Assembly (NCBI GenBank): GCA_902475515.1
Contig: CABSAB010000081.1
Location: 1 to 6,624 of the forward strand
Length of the DNA: 6,624 nucleotides
Direction: 5' to 3'
Origin: an uncultured Eubacteriales bacterium
GTDB lineage: Bacteria > Bacillota > Clostridia > Oscillospirales > Oscillospiraceae
Each line of letters starts with the position of its first letter. Position 1 is the first letter of the stretch. A program made the translations under genes and the position numbers. The notes beneath the pieces were generated by a model that had not been told where the DNA came from, did no database searches, and saw only the letters and a program-made list of their open reading frames with translations. This document shows, piece by piece, positions 5,934-6,624 of this stretch.

Positions 5934-5962
5934 ATTATAGCGTAAAATCCGTTTCTTGAGAA
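5934..5962 (-). promoter_or_regulatory. Candidate sigma-A-type promoter of the hydrogenase operon
   Basis: On the minus strand a perfect -10 box TATAAT (5934-5939) has TTCTCA (5957-5962), 4 of 6 matches to TTGACA, exactly 17 nt upstream. Transcription would begin near 5927 and give a leader of about 75 nt before hndA. The leader is GC-rich and contains no riboswitch I recognise. The weak -35 would suit an activated or regulated promoter. The call rests on sequence match alone. Confidence 0.5.
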
Positions 5963-5997
5963 TCCCCAAAATGCGATATAAAAGTGTCAATTCCTGC

Positions 5998-6048
5998 AAA
6001 AAACTCCGAAGGTTGTGAAGTCTGATACATTTTTCACAACCTCCGGAG
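5998..6048 (-). terminator. Intrinsic terminator of the upstream YwaF-like gene
   Basis: A 16-bp inverted repeat with one mismatch: ctccgaaggttgtgaa (6004-6019) pairs with ttcacaacctccggag (6033-6048) across a 13-nt loop. In the minus-strand direction the stem is followed at once by six Ts (6003-5998). It lies about 90 nt after the stop codon of the membrane protein gene and upstream of the hydrogenase promoter, so it separates the two transcription units. No T run follows in the plus direction. The inner arms also resemble Rex half-sites, described among the findings. Confidence 0.75.
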
Positions 6049-6138
6049 AATGTTTCCTGATTCTGTTTCATTTGAGACACTTATTTTTCTCCTGCCCTGA
6101 TCCTGAACAAAATTTCGTGATTTTATATAATTTTTCCA

Positions 6139-6624
6139 TCAAATCGAACCGTTTTTTCTACGCGTTTTCCGGCGCTTCCATTGGCCCCACAGGGAAAAGG
6201 GCAAATTCAGCAGCACCAGCACTGCCGCCGCCAGAAGGCCAAAGCCCAGAAGATACCCGCCGGGGCACCGGGCGCAGAGCTCCAGCGGCGTCCCCGCCAC
6301 AGGGTAGCGCAGAAACATGAAATTCGTCCCCAGCAGCAGGTCCAGCCCATAAACGGGCACTGCCGCCGCCAGCAAAAAAGCCATGGGCTTCCATACCTTC
6401 GATACCCCCGGGCGCACCATGCCGGAGCACACCGCAATCAAGGGCACCGCCACCAGCAGGGCATGGTACACAAAGCTGTGCAGCGACTGAAAATGCCACA
6501 GGGGCATCCGGGACCAATCGGGAAACAGCAGCGCCGCCACGCCGCCGGACAAGCACAGGCTGTATAGGCACTGTCCCGCCCCATCCCACGCCGGGCGGTA
6601 GGCCCAGAACAGGCAGATAAACAT
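6139..6624 (-). CDS. YwaF/TMEM164-like integral membrane protein (5' partial)
   Basis: At least 161 residues are visible, ending in TGA at 6139-6141. The frame is open to the window edge, where a Met codon happens to fall at 6622-6624. It is probably internal, since family members are longer and have more N-terminal membrane helices. Hydrophobic segments lie at about 17-34, 50-67, 79-97 and 123-146, followed by a basic tail (KRRKTRRK) typical of a cytoplasmic end. The family signature is the stretch WHFQSLHSFVYHALLV (43-58, with H44, H49, H54) together with LLLGTNFMFL (96-105) and GTPLE (111-115). These match the YwaF (TIGR02206-type) family of Firmicute membrane proteins, distantly related to eukaryotic TMEM164. 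The biochemical role of the bacterial proteins is not established to my knowledge. It is separated from the hydrogenase operon by a terminator, so a functional link is unlikely. Confidence 0.78.
   Translation of the reverse strand: MFICLFWAYRPAWDGAGQCLYSLCLSGGVAALLFPDWSRMPLWHFQSLHSFVYHALLVAVPLIAVCSGMVRPGVSKVWKPMAFLLAAAVPVYGLDLLLGTNFMFLRYPVAGTPLELCARCPGGYLLGFGLLAAAVLVLLNLPFSLWGQWKRRKTRRKNGSI

Noticed and set aside
5985..5990. A perfect TTGACA on the minus strand upstream of hndA as the -35 box
   Set aside because: It is 45 nt from the only good TATAAT (5934-5939), and no acceptable -10 box lies 16-18 nt downstream of it.
5618..6080. Small minus-strand frames upstream of and overlapping hndA (5790-6080 and 5618-5935)
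   Set aside because: They run into hndA in another frame, cross the terminator or promoter region and show no recognisable sequence. They look like chance frames.
5981..6082. An outer repeat aaagtgtc / gacactt flanking the terminator hairpin
   Set aside because: Only about 7 bp match and it cannot be extended without gaps, so chance is sufficient explanation.
6015..6567. Plus-strand frames opposite the YwaF-like gene
   Set aside because: They are low-complexity Q-, P- and A-rich translations antisense to a clear membrane protein. They are shadows.
1..6624. CRISPR arrays, tRNA or rRNA genes, insertion sequences, prophage genes or a novel defence system
   Set aside because: No spaced direct repeats, cloverleaf structure, transposase, integrase or terminal repeats of a mobile element were found. 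The only long repeat is the 28-bp inverted pair in hydA.

Overview
The window looks like the chromosome of a GC-rich anaerobic Firmicute. Dense Shine-Dalgarno sites (AAGGAGG), clostridial-type hydrogenase subunits and a YwaF-type membrane protein point to an Oscillospiraceae-like gut clostridium. That placement is an inference from protein style and base composition, not from a marker gene.

Layout: at the left edge, on the plus strand, is the 3' part of an unrecognised protein gene (to 792). A strong hairpin terminator (806-837) serves both it and the convergent minus-strand operon. From 5850 down to 846, all on the minus strand, lies one tight operon for an NADH-linked, probably electron-bifurcating [FeFe] hydrogenase of the HndABCD/HydABC type. 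In transcription order it encodes a NuoE-like subunit (hndA), a histidine-kinase-like ATPase lacking a phosphoacceptor domain, a thioredoxin-like ferredoxin-fold subunit (hndB), a NuoF-like flavin subunit (hndC) and the catalytic [FeFe] hydrogenase (hndD/hydA). The genes overlap or sit 4-15 nt apart. A 288-bp AT-richer spacer (5851-6138) holds a candidate sigma-A-type promoter and the hairpin terminator of the upstream gene. At the right edge is the 3' part of a minus-strand YwaF/TMEM164-like membrane protein gene.

How the genes work together: HndA and HndC form the NADH/FMN module. HndD's N-terminal Fe-S chain should carry electrons to the H-cluster, and the extra ferredoxin domains on HndC fit exchange with soluble ferredoxin. 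The complex would couple NADH plus reduced ferredoxin oxidation to H2 formation, or run in reverse.

The main surprise is that the catalytic gene is broken as written. It reads through all three minus-strand frames because of two separate lesions. One is an apparent loss of about 26 nt just before the first H-cluster motif (near 1750-1762). The other is a 34-nt insertion (1077-1110), directly after the third H-cluster motif, of which 28 nt are an exact inverted copy of hydA sequence 118 bp further downstream in the gene. The other four operon genes look intact. The lesions are either recent real mutations (the second has the form of a template-switch event) or assembly errors; the sequence alone cannot say which.
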